Below are positions 63,166 through 64,000 of a DNA stretch of 64,000 nucleotides, piece by piece. The stretch is taken from NCBI RefSeq assembly GCF_026013415.1, contig NZ_JAPDOK010000008.1:1-64000 (forward strand), given 5' to 3'. Below the pieces are notes generated by a model, which was not told the DNA's origin, did not search any database, and saw nothing but the letters and a program-made list of their open reading frames with translations. Origin of the DNA: Sphingomonas caeni (lineage in GTDB: Bacteria > Pseudomonadota > Alphaproteobacteria > Sphingomonadales > Sphingomonadaceae). The first letter of the stretch is position 1; each line of letters begins with the position of its first letter. The position numbers and the translations under genes are program-made.

Positions 63166-64000
63166 CGCACCGTCTCCAGATCGAGGATCGCGGCGCCGGC
63201 GAGCAGATAGGCGCCCGTGCCGTAGAATTGGGAGTCGTTCGCCGCGACCGCATCGGGCCGGTCGCTGACCTGCTGCACCCAGCCGAGCCGTCCGTCGGGC
63301 TGGATCGCGCTGTTGAGGGCGGCCCAGCCGCGGGTGACGGCGGGCAGATAGGTGCCGCGGTCGAGGATGCCTTGATGGATACCCCAGGCCATGCCGTGTA
63401 CGAAGAATGCGGTGCCGCTGGTCTCGTCGGCGGCGGTAACGGGATCGCCGAGCAGGGAGGGCGGCCAATAGCCGTTCGGCCGCTGGAGCTTGACCAGCCG
63501 CGCGGCCAAGCGGCGGAACAGGCCGACATAATAAGCGCGGCGCGGATCGTCCCTGGCGATCGAGGGAATGATCCGCGCGAGGCCCGAAAACACCCAGCCA
63601 TTGCCGCGGCTCCAGAACAATTTCTCGCCGTGCGTGCCCTTGCGGCTGAAGAAGCGGCTGTCGCGGAAATAAAGGTTCTCGCTAAGATCGAGGAGGTAGG
63701 CGGTGGTGGCGCGGAACTCGCGGTCGGCGAAATCGGCGTAGCGCGGGTCGCCGGTGGCCTTGCTCAGCTGCCACAGCGTCGGCGGCGCCATGAACAAAGC
63801 GTCGCACCAGCACCAGCGGTCGGTGCAGGCCGAATCGCCCGCGTCGGGGGTGCGGGGGATGAATTCGAGGCCGACGGTGGAAGGTGCCGCGAGCATCCGG
63901 TCGAACTGGGCGCGGGTGGGCGCCAGCACCTCGGGTGTGCCGCGCTGTGCCGCCCAGATCCAGGCCGACCCGATCAGATGATCGTCGGCATGATGGAGGC
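63162..64000 (-). CDS. GH88/105 unsaturated glycuronyl hydrolase, partial
   Basis: Partial: the frame runs through the right edge, where translation reads HHADDHLIGSAWIWAAQRG, the substrate-binding DD motif of the family. FWSRGNGWVFSGLARII and ETSGTAFFVHGMAWGI follow. At least 279 residues. Operon with DUF4861 points to breakdown of unsaturated uronic oligosaccharides. Distinct from the copy at 30.6 kb. Confidence 0.9.
   Translation of the reverse strand, partial: LHHADDHLIGSAWIWAAQRGTPEVLAPTRAQFDRMLAAPSTVGLEFIPRTPDAGDSACTDRWCWCDALFMAPPTLWQLSKATGDPRYADFADREFRATTAYLLDLSENLYFRDSRFFSRKGTHGEKLFWSRGNGWVFSGLARIIPSIARDDPRRAYYVGLFRRLAARLVKLQRPNGYWPPSLLGDPVTAADETSGTAFFVHGMAWGIHQGILDRGTYLPAVTRGWAALNSAIQPDGRLGWVQQVSDRPDAVAANDSQFYGTGAYLLAGAAILDLETVR

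Overview
The window reads as chromosomal DNA of a high-GC alphaproteobacterium of the order Sphingomonadales (Sphingomonas-like). The grounds are the GcrA regulator, a Tad/Cpa pilus locus, a gene-transfer-agent-type terminase, DUF4861 and GH88/105 proteins, and dense palindromic intergenic repeats of a kind common in sphingomonads. No rRNA, tRNA, CRISPR array, complete prophage or IS transposase was recognised. Assignments rest on motif recognition by eye; no database search was run.

Layout. 0-2 kb: a lower-GC two-gene cassette, an unknown 144-aa protein translationally coupled to a large ImmA/IrrE-type zinc peptidase. 2.2-4.1 kb: a small/large terminase pair of gene-transfer-agent type with no portal or capsid genes following. 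4.1-12.6 kb: gcrA, an ABC-2 permease, a rifampin ADP-ribosyltransferase (arr), a patatin lipoprotein, a GIY-YIG nuclease flanked by two palindromic repeats, argD, argF and hslO. 12.6-20.4 kb: queC-queE behind a structured leader, a small Thr/Asn-rich lipoprotein, lipB, two coupled membrane proteins, a GNAT enzyme, hemF, a pentapeptide-repeat protein and trmL. 20.7-25.5 kb: the cytochrome bc1 operon petABC, apt, a 2OG-oxygenase-like gene bracketed by a 41-bp duplication of the apt 3' end, and a MaoC protein.

25.5-31.7 kb: a secreted phosphodiesterase and a secreted carboxylesterase, a copper-type pair (small Cys/His protein plus a His/Met-repeat outer-membrane protein), and a GH88/105-like enzyme. 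31.7-32.2 kb is an AT-richer gap with a candidate small RNA and a 57-codon ORF. 32.2-42.9 kb: ychF, lipoproteins, a marR/membrane-protein divergent pair, pth, rplY, an arsR-SRPBCC pair with tandem operators and two TraB/GumN paralogues. 43-52.6 kb: glyQS, with an in-frame palindromic repeat and a foreign-looking patch in glyS, then ppdK and a three-gene run of two secreted Adhesin_E-like proteins and a JmjC-type oxygenase. 52.6-59.9 kb: the Tad pilus genes cpaA-B-C-D-E-tadB-tadC without the cpaF/tadA motor ATPase. 59.9-64 kb: an alpha/beta hydrolase, an FAD oxidoreductase, a DUF1508 protein, and a DUF4861-GH88/105 pair that runs off the window.

Two palindromic repeat families recur: about 82 bp (13 copies plus one remnant) and about 125-135 bp (4 copies). 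One 82-bp copy lies inside glyS and another supplies the C-terminus of the GIY-YIG protein. The best candidates for undescribed biology are the 144-aa/ImmA-IrrE cassette, the GIY-YIG/repeat association, the orphan terminase pair beside gcrA, the apt duplication and the structured AT-rich gap upstream of ychF.
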